DNA of 64,000 bases from contig JAHBYI010000001.1 of assembly GCA_019636035.1 (NCBI GenBank), positions 489,508-553,507 of the forward strand, read 5' to 3'. Position 1 is the first letter of the stretch; each line of letters starts with the position of its first letter. Shown in pieces: positions 46,191 to 56,579 of this stretch. This stretch comes from Candidatus Paracaedibacteraceae bacterium. Lineage in GTDB: Bacteria > Pseudomonadota > Alphaproteobacteria > Paracaedibacterales > Paracaedibacteraceae. A program made the position numbers and the translations under genes. The notes beneath the pieces are model-generated. The model was not told the DNA's origin. It ran no database searches and saw nothing but the letters and a program-made list of their open reading frames with translations.

Positions 46191-46985
46191 TTATGCAACA
46201 AGGGCAATAACTCGTCGCTCTAGCAACTTTAACCGATCCTGATCTTCTTGAGCAATAGATTTATAGTAATTCGCTTTATTACGAATCCAAAGTAATTCAA
46301 ATCGAGACGCTTCCATCAATCCTTGCTGTGCACTCGGATGATCTAATAGAGTTGCATCAAACGCTATTTTACGAGTTTCGTAACGACTTAAATGGGTTTG
46401 CGCTACGTCTTTAAGGACAGAAACACTTTCCGCGTCAACGCCTCCGCCCACAGCAAAAACTAAATTGCGTTCATGACAACTGTGTGCCACATCCTTAATG
46501 CGACGCGTAATTTCAACACCATTAAGATCTTTGCGCCCCAATCCTAATGACCCACAGAAATCAACACGCCCAAAAACAACACCGGTCAATCCGTTATCAG
46601 CAACCTTATCAATAATGGCTTCTCGTTGTTCATATCCTTGGATTGTTTCAATGTTAATAAGCAACTCAACATCCAATCGCTCTGTTTCGCTATAAACCCT
46701 TTTGGTCGATTGAATAAATTTACAGGTTGCATAGGATGATTCAACCATCGGGGCAATAATCGTCGTGGCTCCCACTTGTTTTGCTTTGACAAGATCAGAA
46801 ACCGCTTCACTACCGCCAATTTTAAGAATTAAATTCAAATCAGCACGAAAGGTTAATTCAGCTAAACGAAAAAGGTCATCCTCTCGCACCCCTTCAGCTT
46901 CGAATTCTGCCCGAACATGGGTAAAGCCATAGTTATCACGACCATTTTTTAACAGAGATAACATTTCTTTTTCAAGGGTGTTCAT
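46191..46985 (-). CDS. HpcH/HpaI aldolase/citrate lyase beta family protein
   Basis: A TIM-barrel enzyme of 264 residues. INIETIQGYEQREAIID and GVVFGRVDFCGSLGLG carry the Glu and Asp that bind magnesium in this superfamily, and KIGGSEAVSDL the acidic/basic pocket. Members cleave or form carbon-carbon bonds with pyruvate, acetyl-CoA or similar units. The ATG at 46985 has AGGTGG 8 nt upstream; a GTG 12 nt earlier does not. It precedes the two aromatic amino acid permease genes, suggesting a link that cannot be defined. Confidence 0.78.
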   Translation of the reverse strand: MNTLEKEMLSLLKNGRDNYGFTHVRAEFEAEGVREDDLFRLAELTFRADLNLILKIGGSEAVSDLVKAKQVGATTIIAPMVESSYATCKFIQSTKRVYSETERLDVELLINIETIQGYEQREAIIDKVADNGLTGVVFGRVDFCGSLGLGRKDLNGVEITRRIKDVAHSCHERNLVFAVGGGVDAESVSVLKDVAQTHLSRYETRKIAFDATLLDHPSAQQGLMEASRFELLWIRNKANYYKSIAQEDQDRLKLLERRVIALVA

Positions 46986-47049
46986 CGTCAAAACCACCTA
47001 AGTTAATCGTCTTATTCTTAATTGTTTTTCAATAAACGTTAATAAAGAG

Positions 47050-47994
47050 TTAATTTTTTCTTAACGCTTTGTTAACTATTTCAGCCCAGTTCAGATCTAA
47101 CCTGATTTTTAAGGAGTGAATATTTTTTTTAACATTTTTAGGGAATTTAACCAAGTCTTTTTCAGTGGTAATCAATTGAGCTTTCTTTTTCTTTGCCGAT
47201 GTCAAAAGGAAATCAACATCAGCCTTTGAGTAGACATGGTGATCAGGATAAGAAATACGCTCAACAATCGTGAACCCCGATTGATCCAAAAGATTAAAGA
47301 ACTTTTCAGGATAACCAATCCCGGCAAAGGCTAGATAAGCCGATGTTTCCGGTTTTTGATCCGTGATGGTTTTTCCTATAAGATAACGTCTTGAATCCGC
47401 CCAAGTTGGCTCTGTCTCAAAGTTTAAAAGAATCATTAAGTCTAGGCGTTTTAATCCCGAGGCAAACGGTTCACGCAAAGGGCCTGCCGGAAAAACGCTT
47501 GTATTGATCAACGGAATTGTTCCGTCAAAAACACCAATTTTAACATCCTGAAACACCGTCGCGTTTTGCAAACCATCATCCATCAATAGAATCGTTGCTC
47601 CCCGCTCAATAGCCTTAAGACCCGATTCATAACGGTTCTTACCAACCCAAGTCGGTGCATAACCGGCAAGCAACAGAGGCTCATCCCCGACATCCTCAGC
47701 TGAATGGCGTTTGGGATCGACCTGAACAGATTGCCAGCCTTTGCCACCATATCCACGGGTCAAGATATGCGGCACATGACCTTGCCGGGTCAAGACATCA
47801 GCCAAGCCACAAACAACCGGTGTTTTTCCTGCCCCCCCTAATGTCAAATTCCCAATACACAGAACAGGAACACTCAGTTTTGGTTTATTTCCCGATAGCC
47901 GTCGCAACACAATAAAACCATAAAGCCACCCGAGGGGAGCTAACAAAATAGAGAGCAAAGATTTCTTAGACCAAAACTTAGGCGGGGTTATCAT
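47050..47994 (-). CDS. lpxK: Tetraacyldisaccharide 4'-kinase LpxK
   Basis: LpxK phosphorylates the lipid A precursor at the inner membrane. The protein (314 residues) has an N-terminal membrane-associated helix (LLSILLAPLGWLYGFIVL), the P-loop LTLGGAGKTPV, the TRGYGG motif and DDGLQN. It overlaps waaA by 4 bp, as often seen. Confidence 0.95.
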   Translation of the reverse strand: MITPPKFWSKKSLLSILLAPLGWLYGFIVLRRLSGNKPKLSVPVLCIGNLTLGGAGKTPVVCGLADVLTRQGHVPHILTRGYGGKGWQSVQVDPKRHSAEDVGDEPLLLAGYAPTWVGKNRYESGLKAIERGATILLMDDGLQNATVFQDVKIGVFDGTIPLINTSVFPAGPLREPFASGLKRLDLMILLNFETEPTWADSRRYLIGKTITDQKPETSAYLAFAGIGYPEKFFNLLDQSGFTIVERISYPDHHVYSKADVDFLLTSAKKKKAQLITTEKDLVKFPKNVKKNIHSLKIRLDLNWAEIVNKALRKN

Positions 47995-49238
47995 AAGACA
48001 ACCTCTTTAATGTCTTGAATCAACACCTCTAATCCATGACGTTGGGAATCCAAAACCTGTTGGCCTTGTTTTTGCTTTTCAACAATATTTTCCGGGTCAC
48101 CATACAAAGAAAGCAAGGCTTGAGTTAATTCGGCCTGAGATGAAACTTCCGTTAAAGCAGAAGCTAAAATCTGATTGGTATCCGTAAAATTAAAGGTGTT
48201 TTTACCTTGGACAACAATACATCCCAAATTATAAGGCTCAATTGGGTTATGACCGCCAATGGCTTCAAAAGATCCGCCCAAAACACAAACAGATGACAAA
48301 GAATACACAAGACCAAGGTCTCCGATCGTATCAATTAACCAAACATCCGTTTTCTTTGACGGCACGTCACGCAATGAACGACGAGCAACGGTAAGCTTGC
48401 GATCCGACAAAATCCCCAAAATTGTTTCTGCACGGTCAGGATGACGCGGTGCTAAAATAACAAGAAGGGTCGGATAGTTTTTTTTCAATACGTTAACGCT
48501 ATCCAAAATAAAAGCTTCTTCACCGGCATGAGTACTGACAATAGCCAAAATCGGACGATTGATTGATTGCTTTAGATCGGCCAACTCTGCCCCATCAAAG
48601 GGGAGAGGATCCGTTGTATATTTCAAATTAACAGACAACTCGGCCTGATGAGCTCCCAAATTTTTTAAACGCTCTAGGGTTTCAAGTGTTGGCGTAAAAA
48701 TCCGATCAAAGGCCGATACAAGTGTTGTAAAAATCCCTTTGAAAAACGACCAACGCCGATAGCTTTTGGGGGATAGACGAGCATTAACAAGCCAACAAGA
48801 AAAACCGCGTTCTTTAATGGCAGATAACATATTTGGCCAAAGTTCTGATTCTAAAATGATCGCATGGTCAGGTTGCCAGTGATCCAAAAACCGTGCCATC
48901 CAATTGGGGACATCCAGCGGGATATATTGATGGATTACAGATTTTGGCAGTCTTTGTGCCATTAATTTAGCAGATGTTACCGTTCCTGTTGTCAGCAAAA
49001 TTCTGATCTGTGGGTACTGCTGCGTTAACTCTGAAATGAGTTTTAAAACGGAAACAGATTCACCGACACTTGCCGCATGAATCCACAAAAGCTTTCCCTT
49101 AGGTCGAGGCAAAGATGCCCCACCAAATCGCTCATACAAACGAGCGGGATCTTCTTTCCCCCGTGCGAGCCGACGGCGCAAATGAATCTTTAAAAAGGGA
49201 GTGGCCAGCATGACTAGCCACCTGTACAAAAACAACAT
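47991..49238 (-). CDS. waaA: 3-deoxy-D-manno-octulosonic acid transferase (Kdo transferase)
   Basis: WaaA (KdtA, GT30) adds Kdo to lipid A at the inner membrane. The 415-residue protein has an N-terminal anchor, RRRLARGKEDPARLYERFG, LLWIHAASVGES, the acceptor motif ILESELWPNML and the donor motif GGSFEAIGGHNPIEP. It lies between thyX and lpxK. Confidence 0.96.
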   Translation of the reverse strand: MLFLYRWLVMLATPFLKIHLRRRLARGKEDPARLYERFGGASLPRPKGKLLWIHAASVGESVSVLKLISELTQQYPQIRILLTTGTVTSAKLMAQRLPKSVIHQYIPLDVPNWMARFLDHWQPDHAIILESELWPNMLSAIKERGFSCWLVNARLSPKSYRRWSFFKGIFTTLVSAFDRIFTPTLETLERLKNLGAHQAELSVNLKYTTDPLPFDGAELADLKQSINRPILAIVSTHAGEEAFILDSVNVLKKNYPTLLVILAPRHPDRAETILGILSDRKLTVARRSLRDVPSKKTDVWLIDTIGDLGLVYSLSSVCVLGGSFEAIGGHNPIEPYNLGCIVVQGKNTFNFTDTNQILASALTEVSSQAELTQALLSLYGDPENIVEKQKQGQQVLDSQRHGLEVLIQDIKEVVL

Positions 49239-49240
49239 GA

Positions 49241-50182
49241 TTAATCAAGCTTTGTTTGTAAAACCGCCTCAAGTTCACGCCATTCGCGAATACCCATCTT
49301 GGATTCTTCACGTGTCAGTTGCTTTCCCGCCAACAAAGCTCGGACAACATCCAATCCTTTGGCTGATAGATGAGCCGAACCAACACGATAATCCGTAAAC
49401 GCCTGATAGGTGATAGGAACCCATTTTTTCAAAACCTCAAGCATAGCTTCGGCGTAAACACGAATTTCATACTGAGCATGGGAGTCCGCTCGCAAAGACA
49501 AAAAATGCATGAAATTATGTAAATCAATCTTCCAGTACCACTGAGTATAGAAGTTGACAGGTAAATTCATCCGAGCCAACTCACGTGCCAGCCCATCTTC
49601 ATTCTCATCAATCTTTGCACCTGTTTCAGTTTCATTCAGCATAACTTGATAATGATCATAGGCACGGCAAGCATCTTCTTTCAGCAGTTGCATCACACGG
49701 GCAGCACGCTCCCCATCCAAAACATCACCCCGCCCTTGATTGTTGATCTGAGACTGGGAAGCCAAATGCTCTGGCTGCGGGATATAAAATTCCTTGTCCA
49801 AGATAGAATAACGTGCTGAATATTCATTGACGTTGGCCGTACGGTGACGAATCCACTGACGTGCAACAAAAATAGGCAACTTAACATGAAACTTAATTTC
49901 GCACATCTCAAAAGGTGTTGAGTGACGGTGGCGCATCAAGTAATTGATCAACCCTTGGTCTTCGCTAACCTTCTTTGTTCCCTTGCCATAGGAAACGCGT
50001 GCAGCTTGGACAATTGCAGAATCATCGCCCATATAATCAATCACGCGAATAAAACCATGATCCAACAACGGGATCGCATCAAATAAAATCTCTTCCAGAG
50101 CCGGAACAGTTGCCCGACGAGTTTGATATGTTTCATTTTGTTGGTTAAGGATTTCCTGAGTTTGCAGAGCATTCAATGACAT
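49241..50182 (-). CDS. thyX: FAD-dependent thymidylate synthase ThyX
   Basis: The signature [15 protein letters not shown] (R112 to S126) is the ThyX motif RHRx7S, and [28 protein letters not shown] is a further family stretch. ThyX makes dTMP from dUMP using folate and FADH2. It runs 313 residues. It is the first gene of the thyX-waaA-lpxK run; the stop is 2 nt from the waaA start. Confidence 0.95.
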   Translation of the reverse strand: MSLNALQTQEILNQQNETYQTRRATVPALEEILFDAIPLLDHGFIRVIDYMGDDSAIVQAARVSYGKGTKKVSEDQGLINYLMRHRHSTPFEMCEIKFHVKLPIFVARQWIRHRTANVNEYSARYSILDKEFYIPQPEHLASQSQINNQGRGDVLDGERAARVMQLLKEDACRAYDHYQVMLNETETGAKIDENEDGLARELARMNLPVNFYTQWYWKIDLHNFMHFLSLRADSHAQYEIRVYAEAMLEVLKKWVPITYQAFTDYRVGSAHLSAKGLDVVRALLAGKQLTREESKMGIREWRELEAVLQTKLD

Positions 50183-50314
50183 AACATTCCACCTTTATCA
50201 ATTTCGTTCCTTAACAGAGTACATGTTGACAACAATTTATGCCACTAGAAATCTTGAAGATTATAGGTATTATCCTTATACTATCAAAGAATAATATAAG
50301 AAGAGAGTCTTTCC

Positions 50315-51637
50315 ATGCGTGTTACAATTGTTGGTTCCGGGTATGTTGGTTTGGTGACGGGTGCCTGTTTTGCTGAATTTGGCCACACAATAACCTGTGT
50401 CGATAAAGATCAAGCAAAATTGGCCAAACTAAAACAAGGATTATCCCCCATCTATGAACCGGGTCTGGACTCTCTTCTATCCCAAGGTCTAAAGTCAGGT
50501 CGCCTTAGTTTTACAGATAACCTGAAAGAAGCCATGGTCGGAGCAGATGCGATTTTTTTGGCTGTTGGCACACCAACCTCTGAAAATAGCGGAGAAGCTG
50601 ATCTTTCTTATATTTTTGCCGCAGCAGAGGAAATTGCCCACAACCTAACGGATTATGCCGTTGTTGTGACGAAATCAACCGTCCCTGTCGGAACAGCCCG
50701 CAAAATTCACGCAATTATTCGCCAAGCTAATCCAGCGGCAAAATTTGATGTTGCCTCTAACCCTGAATTCTTAAGAGAAGGGGCTGCCATCAACGATTTC
50801 ATGCGCCCGGATCGCGTCGTTATTGGTACAGAGGCAGAAAGTGCTCGAACGATCCTCAAACAACTCTATCGCCCCCTTTATCTCATTGAAACACCGATTG
50901 TCTTCACAGGCATCGAAACTGCTGAAATCATTAAGTATGCTGCTAATGCTTTCTTGGCAACCAAAATCGCCTTTATCAATGAAATGGCCAACCTCTGCGA
51001 AGCAGCAGGGGCTGACGTCCAAGACGTTGCCAAAGCCATTGGACTTGATGGGCGTATCGGGCGCAAATTCTTGCACGCAGGCCCCGGATATGGCGGATCT
51101 TGTTTTCCAAAAGATACCAAGGCATTGGCTCATACGGCTCATCAGCTTAAAGTCCCGAGTCGCATCGTCGAGGCTGTTATTCAATCCAATGATCAGCGTA
51201 AACTTCATATGGCTTCTCGTATTATTGAGGCCGTTGGTGGATCAGGTCACGGAAAAACCATTGGCATTTTGGGACTCACCTTCAAACCCAACACTGACGA
51301 TATGCGCGATGCTCCAAGTTTAACCGTTATCCCGGAACTTCAAAGCCTTGGTTTGAAAATTAAAGCCTATGACCCCGTTGGTATGGATCATGCAAAACAC
51401 TTATTTTCAGATGTTGACTTTTGCGCTTCGTCAACCGAGGCTGTTACTGATTGTGACGCCATTGTAATCTTGACGGAATGGAATGAATTTCGAGCTCTTG
51501 ATCTTAACTTTTTAAAGTCGATTGTCAAATCCCCCGTTCTCGTTGATTTACGCAATATCTATAAGCCCGATGAAATCATAGCCGCAGGGTTTGATTACAT
51601 CTCTATCGGACGCCCAACCTATAGTCGATTAAGATGA
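50315..51637 (+). CDS. ugd: UDP-glucose 6-dehydrogenase
   Basis: The 440-residue protein has an N-terminal Rossmann motif (GSGYVGLVTGACFAEFG), the central helix, and the catalytic GYGGSCFPKDTKAL cysteine (about 262). A C-terminal UDP-binding domain follows (TFKPNTDDMRDAPS). It converts UDP-glucose to UDP-glucuronate for envelope polysaccharides or lipid A decoration. GAGAG precedes the ATG. GDP-mannose dehydrogenase is less likely from the motifs. Confidence 0.93.
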   Translation: MRVTIVGSGYVGLVTGACFAEFGHTITCVDKDQAKLAKLKQGLSPIYEPGLDSLLSQGLKSGRLSFTDNLKEAMVGADAIFLAVGTPTSENSGEADLSYIFAAAEEIAHNLTDYAVVVTKSTVPVGTARKIHAIIRQANPAAKFDVASNPEFLREGAAINDFMRPDRVVIGTEAESARTILKQLYRPLYLIETPIVFTGIETAEIIKYAANAFLATKIAFINEMANLCEAAGADVQDVAKAIGLDGRIGRKFLHAGPGYGGSCFPKDTKALAHTAHQLKVPSRIVEAVIQSNDQRKLHMASRIIEAVGGSGHGKTIGILGLTFKPNTDDMRDAPSLTVIPELQSLGLKIKAYDPVGMDHAKHLFSDVDFCASSTEAVTDCDAIVILTEWNEFRALDLNFLKSIVKSPVLVDLRNIYKPDEIIAAGFDYISIGRPTYSRLR

Positions 51638-51709
51638 GGGCTTGATTATATCCCTGGTCATGCCAATACTAGAACTATGCAACCAGATTTCGTTTGAAAG
51701 AGTTGACCT

Positions 51710-53050
51710 GTGTATAAAATTATAGCTCTTATTGCGCTTCTTGCCCTTCCTCAACTCAGTCATGCTGTTATTGAATTCAAGCAAGGGTCAGTAATCGTTG
51801 ATGATGAAATCGAAGAACTCCTGAGCGATTGGATCACAAGCCTCTTTAAAGTTGCCGGTCTCAAAGACCATAAGCCAAAGATCTATTTAATCGTTAATCC
51901 GGAAATTAATGCAGCAGCCACCGTCGGTGGCGTTATCATGATTCAATCAGGGTTAATTGCCAAATGTGAAAATGCCAGCCAGCTTTTAGGGGTATTAGCT
52001 CACGAAGTTGGGCACATTGCCGGTGGCCACGTCTCTCGGATAGATCAGGCCGCCAACGAAGCTCTGATCCCGGCAGGAGCAGCCTTAATCCTGGGGGGAG
52101 CCCTTGCCCTTGCCACAGGTAATCCCTCATTGCTCGCAGCCGGAATTTACGGAGGCGGACATGTCTTTGAACGCGGAATGCTGAAGTTCAGTCGAACCCA
52201 AGAATCATCCGCTGACCAAGCAGCCATGAAATACCTTGATCAATTGGGATGGGGCGTCACAGGAATGCGAGATTTCTTCAAGATTATTGATGAAAAAATG
52301 GCTTTATACGCTCAACAATTAAGCCCCTATGCCATGTCTCACCCGATGACCTCAGAACGGATCCAAGCTGTTGAAGACCATGCTCGAGAAAAACCACAAC
52401 AATCTCCCTCAGCGACGATTGAAGCAAACTTTCAACGACTGCGCGCCAAAGTTATGGGGTTCTTTGATGACCCCCGTTCATTACTGCAAAACTTGAGCCG
52501 TAAAAAACTATCAGCAGAGGGTCAACAATACGCCAAAGCCATTGCTCTTTACCGTTTAGGAAAATATACTGAGGCCTTGTCAGAATTGGATAACCTCATC
52601 AAATCAACCAATAGCGGTTGGTACCACGAAATGAAAGGGCAAATTCTCTTTGATACGGGAAAGATCAATGAATCAATCCAGTCCCTTGAAACCGCATCCA
52701 AAATCCGCCCCAAAGCAAAATACCTCAGAATCATGCTCGCCCATGCGATTCTTGAGTCCAAAGACACGAATCGAGCCAACAAAGCCAAAGCAATCCTCAT
52801 TCCTATTACCCAAAAAGATCCGGATAACACCTTTGCCTTTAGACTGTTAGCCATAGCTGAGGGGAAAAGTAATAATCCCGGCCAAGCCTTGCTTGCCCTT
52901 GCCGAAGAAGCCTATGCCAAAGGTGATCTGGATCTAGCGCGCCCTAAGGTAGCACAAGCCATCAAAGAACTCCCGAAAGAAACGCCCGGTCATCAGCGTG
53001 CCCTTGATTTACAATACGAAATCAATACAAATCTTAAAAATTCAAAATAA
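51710..53050 (+). CDS. Periplasmic M48 metalloprotease with TPR repeats (BepA-like)
   Basis: A signal peptide (1-19, LSHA) precedes an M48 peptidase domain with the zinc motif HEVGH (98-102) and a third ligand in SRTQESSADQAAM (about 165). The C-terminal half is TPR-like (ALYRLGKYTEALSELDNLI, KINESIQSLETASKI, GQALLALAEEAYAKGDLDLARPK). BepA degrades misassembled LptD and other outer-membrane proteins. The start codon is GTG. It follows ugd by 72 nt. Confidence 0.92.
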   Translation: MYKIIALIALLALPQLSHAVIEFKQGSVIVDDEIEELLSDWITSLFKVAGLKDHKPKIYLIVNPEINAAATVGGVIMIQSGLIAKCENASQLLGVLAHEVGHIAGGHVSRIDQAANEALIPAGAALILGGALALATGNPSLLAAGIYGGGHVFERGMLKFSRTQESSADQAAMKYLDQLGWGVTGMRDFFKIIDEKMALYAQQLSPYAMSHPMTSERIQAVEDHAREKPQQSPSATIEANFQRLRAKVMGFFDDPRSLLQNLSRKKLSAEGQQYAKAIALYRLGKYTEALSELDNLIKSTNSGWYHEMKGQILFDTGKINESIQSLETASKIRPKAKYLRIMLAHAILESKDTNRANKAKAILIPITQKDPDNTFAFRLLAIAEGKSNNPGQALLALAEEAYAKGDLDLARPKVAQAIKELPKETPGHQRALDLQYEINTNLKNSK

Positions 53051-53129
53051 CAAGAAAAGAAAACCTAGAACTCAACCGGATTGTGAATTAGACTGAAGTA
53101 AAAAATAATTCTAGTGGGTGGAGCCTTCT

Positions 53130-56100
53130 ATGTCGATAACACTAAAAAAAGTTAATCTTGACGATAAATATACACTAGATACAGGTCATATATTTATCAC
53201 CGGAACTCAAGCTCTCGTTCGCCTTCCTATGATGCAATGGCGATTAGATCAAAAAAATGCTCTGAATACAGCCGGTTTTATTTCAGGTTATCGTGGCTCC
53301 CCCTTAGGTGGATTTGACCAAGCCCTCTGGAAGGCAAGACCTTACCTTGATAATCATCACATCAAATTTCAACCGGGAATCAACGAAGATCTTGGCGCAA
53401 CTGCCGTGTGGGGAAGTCAACAGGTTCATCTATCACCACAAGCCAAAGTACAAGGTGTGTTTGGTATGTGGTACGGAAAAGGCCCGGGAGTTGATCGCAC
53501 AGGGGACGTTTTGAAACACGCTAACTTTGCGGGAACATCCGCCCTTGGTGGCGTTCTAGCCTTGGCAGGGGATGACCATGCTTGCAAATCCTCAACCCTT
53601 CCTCATCAAAGTGAATATGCATTTGTTGATGCGTTTATCCCAACCATTCACCCGGCAACGGTACAAGACGTCCTTGATCTTGGTTTATACGGTTGGGCGT
53701 TATCACGCTATGCAGGGGTCTGGGTCGGTTTTAAAATGTTATCTGACACGGTCGATACCGCAGCTTCTGTTGCTGTTGATTTAGATCGGATTAACATTCG
53801 CTTACCCCATGATTTTGATATGCCCGTAGGCGGTCTAAATCTACGTTGGCCTGATATTCCCGTTGAACAAGAACGTCGCATGCACGATTTTAAAATGAAG
53901 GCCATTCCCGCCTTTGTTCGTGCTAATGGTCTTGATCAAAAAATATGGAATTATCCGCGTGCCAGAATTGGCCTCGTTGCTGTCGGCAAAGGGTATCTTG
54001 AACTACGCCAAGCTTTGGCTGATCTCGGGATTGATGAAGCAGCAGCTCAACTCCTTGGGATCAATCTCTATAAAGTTGTTGTCTCTTGGCCCATAGAACC
54101 TCAGGGAATTCTTGAGTTTTGTCGGGGCTTAGATCATGTGATTGTCGTGGAAGAAAAACGCCCGCTCATTGAAAATCAGCTCAAAGAACTTTTATATAAT
54201 CTTCCTGCAGATCAACGACCACGGATTTTTGGAAAACAAGACCAGCATAATCAAGCTCTTTTACCATCCGTCTATGAACTCAATAGTCAGAAAATTGCCG
54301 CGTGCTTAGCTCAGGTTTGGCGAGACACGTCAGGGTTTGAGCCCTATCAAGATCGCTTTACGCGTGCCATTGACCTTGAAACTCAAAAGGCAACTTTTGA
54401 TGCAAAATTATTACGCCTACCGTATTATTGCTCAGGCTGCCCTCACAACACCTCAACCACCCAATTACCTGAAGGAAGCCGCGCTGTAGCAGGCATCGGC
54501 TGTCACTACATGGCAACGTGGATTGATCACCGAACAACCACATTCACGCAGATGGGCGGAGAAGGGGTTCCTTGGATCGGAGCAGCCCCCTTTACCGATG
54601 AACAACACATTTTTGCCAATCTCGGTGATGGAACCTATTATCACTCAGGCTTACTTGCAATTCGCGCAGCTGTTGCCTCTGGCGTTAATATCACCTATAA
54701 GATTTTATACAATGACGCTGTTGCCATGACTGGCGGCCAACCTGTTGACGGCCCTCTTTCCGTTGGGGATATCACACAACAATTGTACGCAGAGCGTGTA
54801 CGTCGCATTGCTATCGTCACGGATCAGCCCGATAAATATCCTCGTGATGCCAATTTTGCCCCTGGTGTTACGATTAATCACAGGAATGACCTTCAGAAAA
54901 TCCAAGAAGAACTCAAAGCAACGTCAGGGACAACCGCTCTCATTTATGATCAAACCTGTGCTGCTGAAAAACGTCGTCGCCGCAAACGCGGTTTAATGGA
55001 AGATCCCAACCGCCGAATCTTTATTAATGAAGCTGTTTGCGAGGGATGTGGCGATTGTGGTAAAAAATCCAACTGTCTGTCTGTAATCCCCGTGGAAACA
55101 GAGTGGGGTCGTAAACGCGCCATTGATCAATCGACCTGCAACAAAGATTTTTCTTGTGTTAACGGGTTCTGCCCGAGTTTCGTCTCTATTGTTGACGGAA
55201 AAATCAAAAAACCAGAAGCAGCTCAATCACCGGCCGAACTCTTTGACGCTCTACCAACAGCACCACAGATTCACTTACAAGACTCTCCTTACACCATCTT
55301 CATCACGGGCGTTGGCGGAACCGGAGTGACAACAGTCGGTGCCATCCTTGGTATGGCAGCTCACCTTGAAGGCAAAGGCTGTTCGATCGTTGATATGGCA
55401 GGGCTAGCCCAAAAGGGTGGAGCCGTTGTCAGCCACTTGAAAATTGCAAAGTCTCCGGACAAAATCCATGCAACACGCGTTGCAAGCCGTTCTGCTGATT
55501 TACTCTTAGGATTTGATCTTGTGGTAACAGCTGGTCAAGACGGTCTTGATAAAATCACTCAAGGAAAGACTAAAGTCTTGGTGAATACTCACCAAACCAT
55601 CACAGGACATTTTACCAAAAACCCTGATTATGTTTTTCCTGAAAATGCCATGGAGCACGACATAAAGTCCGTGGCAGGATCTGACCATGTTGAGTTTATT
55701 GAAGCTCAAGATCTAGCCACAAACCTGATGGGTGACTCCATTATGACGAACCTGTTTATGGTTGGCTATGCAGCTCAAAAAGGCCTGATTCCCCTAGCAC
55801 CTGAATCTATTGTTGAAGCAATTCGCTTAAATGCTGTCTCCATTGCAGATAATACTCTAGCCTTTAACTGGGGACGGTTGGCTGCCGTTGATATGTCAAC
55901 AGTTCATAGTTTTGCCAACAAAGATAAACCTGTTGATCCTGATCATCAGATCAGTGAATCGATTGATGACATTATCAGTCGCCGCACCAAGTTTCTTGAG
56001 GATTATCAAAATAAGGCCTATGCAGAACGTTATCACCATGCCCTAGAAAAAGTTCGTGCTCACGAAGCAAGTTTAGGCTCTGATCGTCTGACCCGTACCG

Positions 56101-56579
56101 TCGCGCAAACGTTATATCGTTTAATGGCCTATAAAGATGAATATGAGGTTGCTCGCCTTTATACCAATGGTGATTTTCAACGGCGTCTGACTCAACAATT
56201 TGATGGCCCGGTTAAACTCAAATTCCACCTTGCACCACCGCTCTTAGCTCGTCGTAATGAAAAGGGAGAATTGCAAAAAATGACTTTTGGTGGCTGGATT
56301 ATGCCTGTCTTTAAAATTTTAGCTCGCCTGAAATTCTTACGCGGAACAGCTTTTGATATTTTTGGATATACAGCTGAGCGTAAAATAGAGCGTCAATGGG
56401 TAAAAGACTACCTAGACGCCATTGAATCAGTTACCCCAACAGTAACGCTTGAAAATATTGATGAGATCTGCACCTTTATGGCTCTGCCGCAACAAATCCG
56501 CGGTTACGGCCACGTTAAAGAAGCGGCCCATGAACGCGTGAAAAAAGAGTGGGTGGCTCAAAAGGGTACGGGTGAGTAA
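53130..56579 (+). CDS. Indolepyruvate ferredoxin oxidoreductase, fused subunits
   Basis: This large 1149-residue enzyme joins the alpha and gamma parts of 2-oxoacid:ferredoxin oxidoreductases. It has an N-terminal pyrimidine-binding region (FISGYRGSPLGGFDQAL, GINEDLGATAVWGSQQ), the TPP-binding GDGTYYHSGLLAIR and NDAVAMTGGQ, an Fe-S motif CEGCGDCGKKSNC (about 620) and the gamma domain GVGGTGVTTVGAILGMAAH. It oxidatively decarboxylates aryl pyruvates from aromatic amino acids. I chose the ATG at 53130, 6 nt after GGAG; a GTG 12 nt upstream has none. The paired aromatic permeases may supply its substrates. Confidence 0.92.
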   Translation: MSITLKKVNLDDKYTLDTGHIFITGTQALVRLPMMQWRLDQKNALNTAGFISGYRGSPLGGFDQALWKARPYLDNHHIKFQPGINEDLGATAVWGSQQVHLSPQAKVQGVFGMWYGKGPGVDRTGDVLKHANFAGTSALGGVLALAGDDHACKSSTLPHQSEYAFVDAFIPTIHPATVQDVLDLGLYGWALSRYAGVWVGFKMLSDTVDTAASVAVDLDRINIRLPHDFDMPVGGLNLRWPDIPVEQERRMHDFKMKAIPAFVRANGLDQKIWNYPRARIGLVAVGKGYLELRQALADLGIDEAAAQLLGINLYKVVVSWPIEPQGILEFCRGLDHVIVVEEKRPLIENQLKELLYNLPADQRPRIFGKQDQHNQALLPSVYELNSQKIAACLAQVWRDTSGFEPYQDRFTRAIDLETQKATFDAKLLRLPYYCSGCPHNTSTTQLPEGSRAVAGIGCHYMATWIDHRTTTFTQMGGEGVPWIGAAPFTDEQHIFANLGDGTYYHSGLLAIRAAVASGVNITYKILYNDAVAMTGGQPVDGPLSVGDITQQLYAERVRRIAIVTDQPDKYPRDANFAPGVTINHRNDLQKIQEELKATSGTTALIYDQTCAAEKRRRRKRGLMEDPNRRIFINEAVCEGCGDCGKKSNCLSVIPVETEWGRKRAIDQSTCNKDFSCVNGFCPSFVSIVDGKIKKPEAAQSPAELFDALPTAPQIHLQDSPYTIFITGVGGTGVTTVGAILGMAAHLEGKGCSIVDMAGLAQKGGAVVSHLKIAKSPDKIHATRVASRSADLLLGFDLVVTAGQDGLDKITQGKTKVLVNTHQTITGHFTKNPDYVFPENAMEHDIKSVAGSDHVEFIEAQDLATNLMGDSIMTNLFMVGYAAQKGLIPLAPESIVEAIRLNAVSIADNTLAFNWGRLAAVDMSTVHSFANKDKPVDPDHQISESIDDIISRRTKFLEDYQNKAYAERYHHALEKVRAHEASLGSDRLTRTVAQTLYRLMAYKDEYEVARLYTNGDFQRRLTQQFDGPVKLKFHLAPPLLARRNEKGELQKMTFGGWIMPVFKILARLKFLRGTAFDIFGYTAERKIERQWVKDYLDAIESVTPTVTLENIDEICTFMALPQQIRGYGHVKEAAHERVKKEWVAQKGTGE

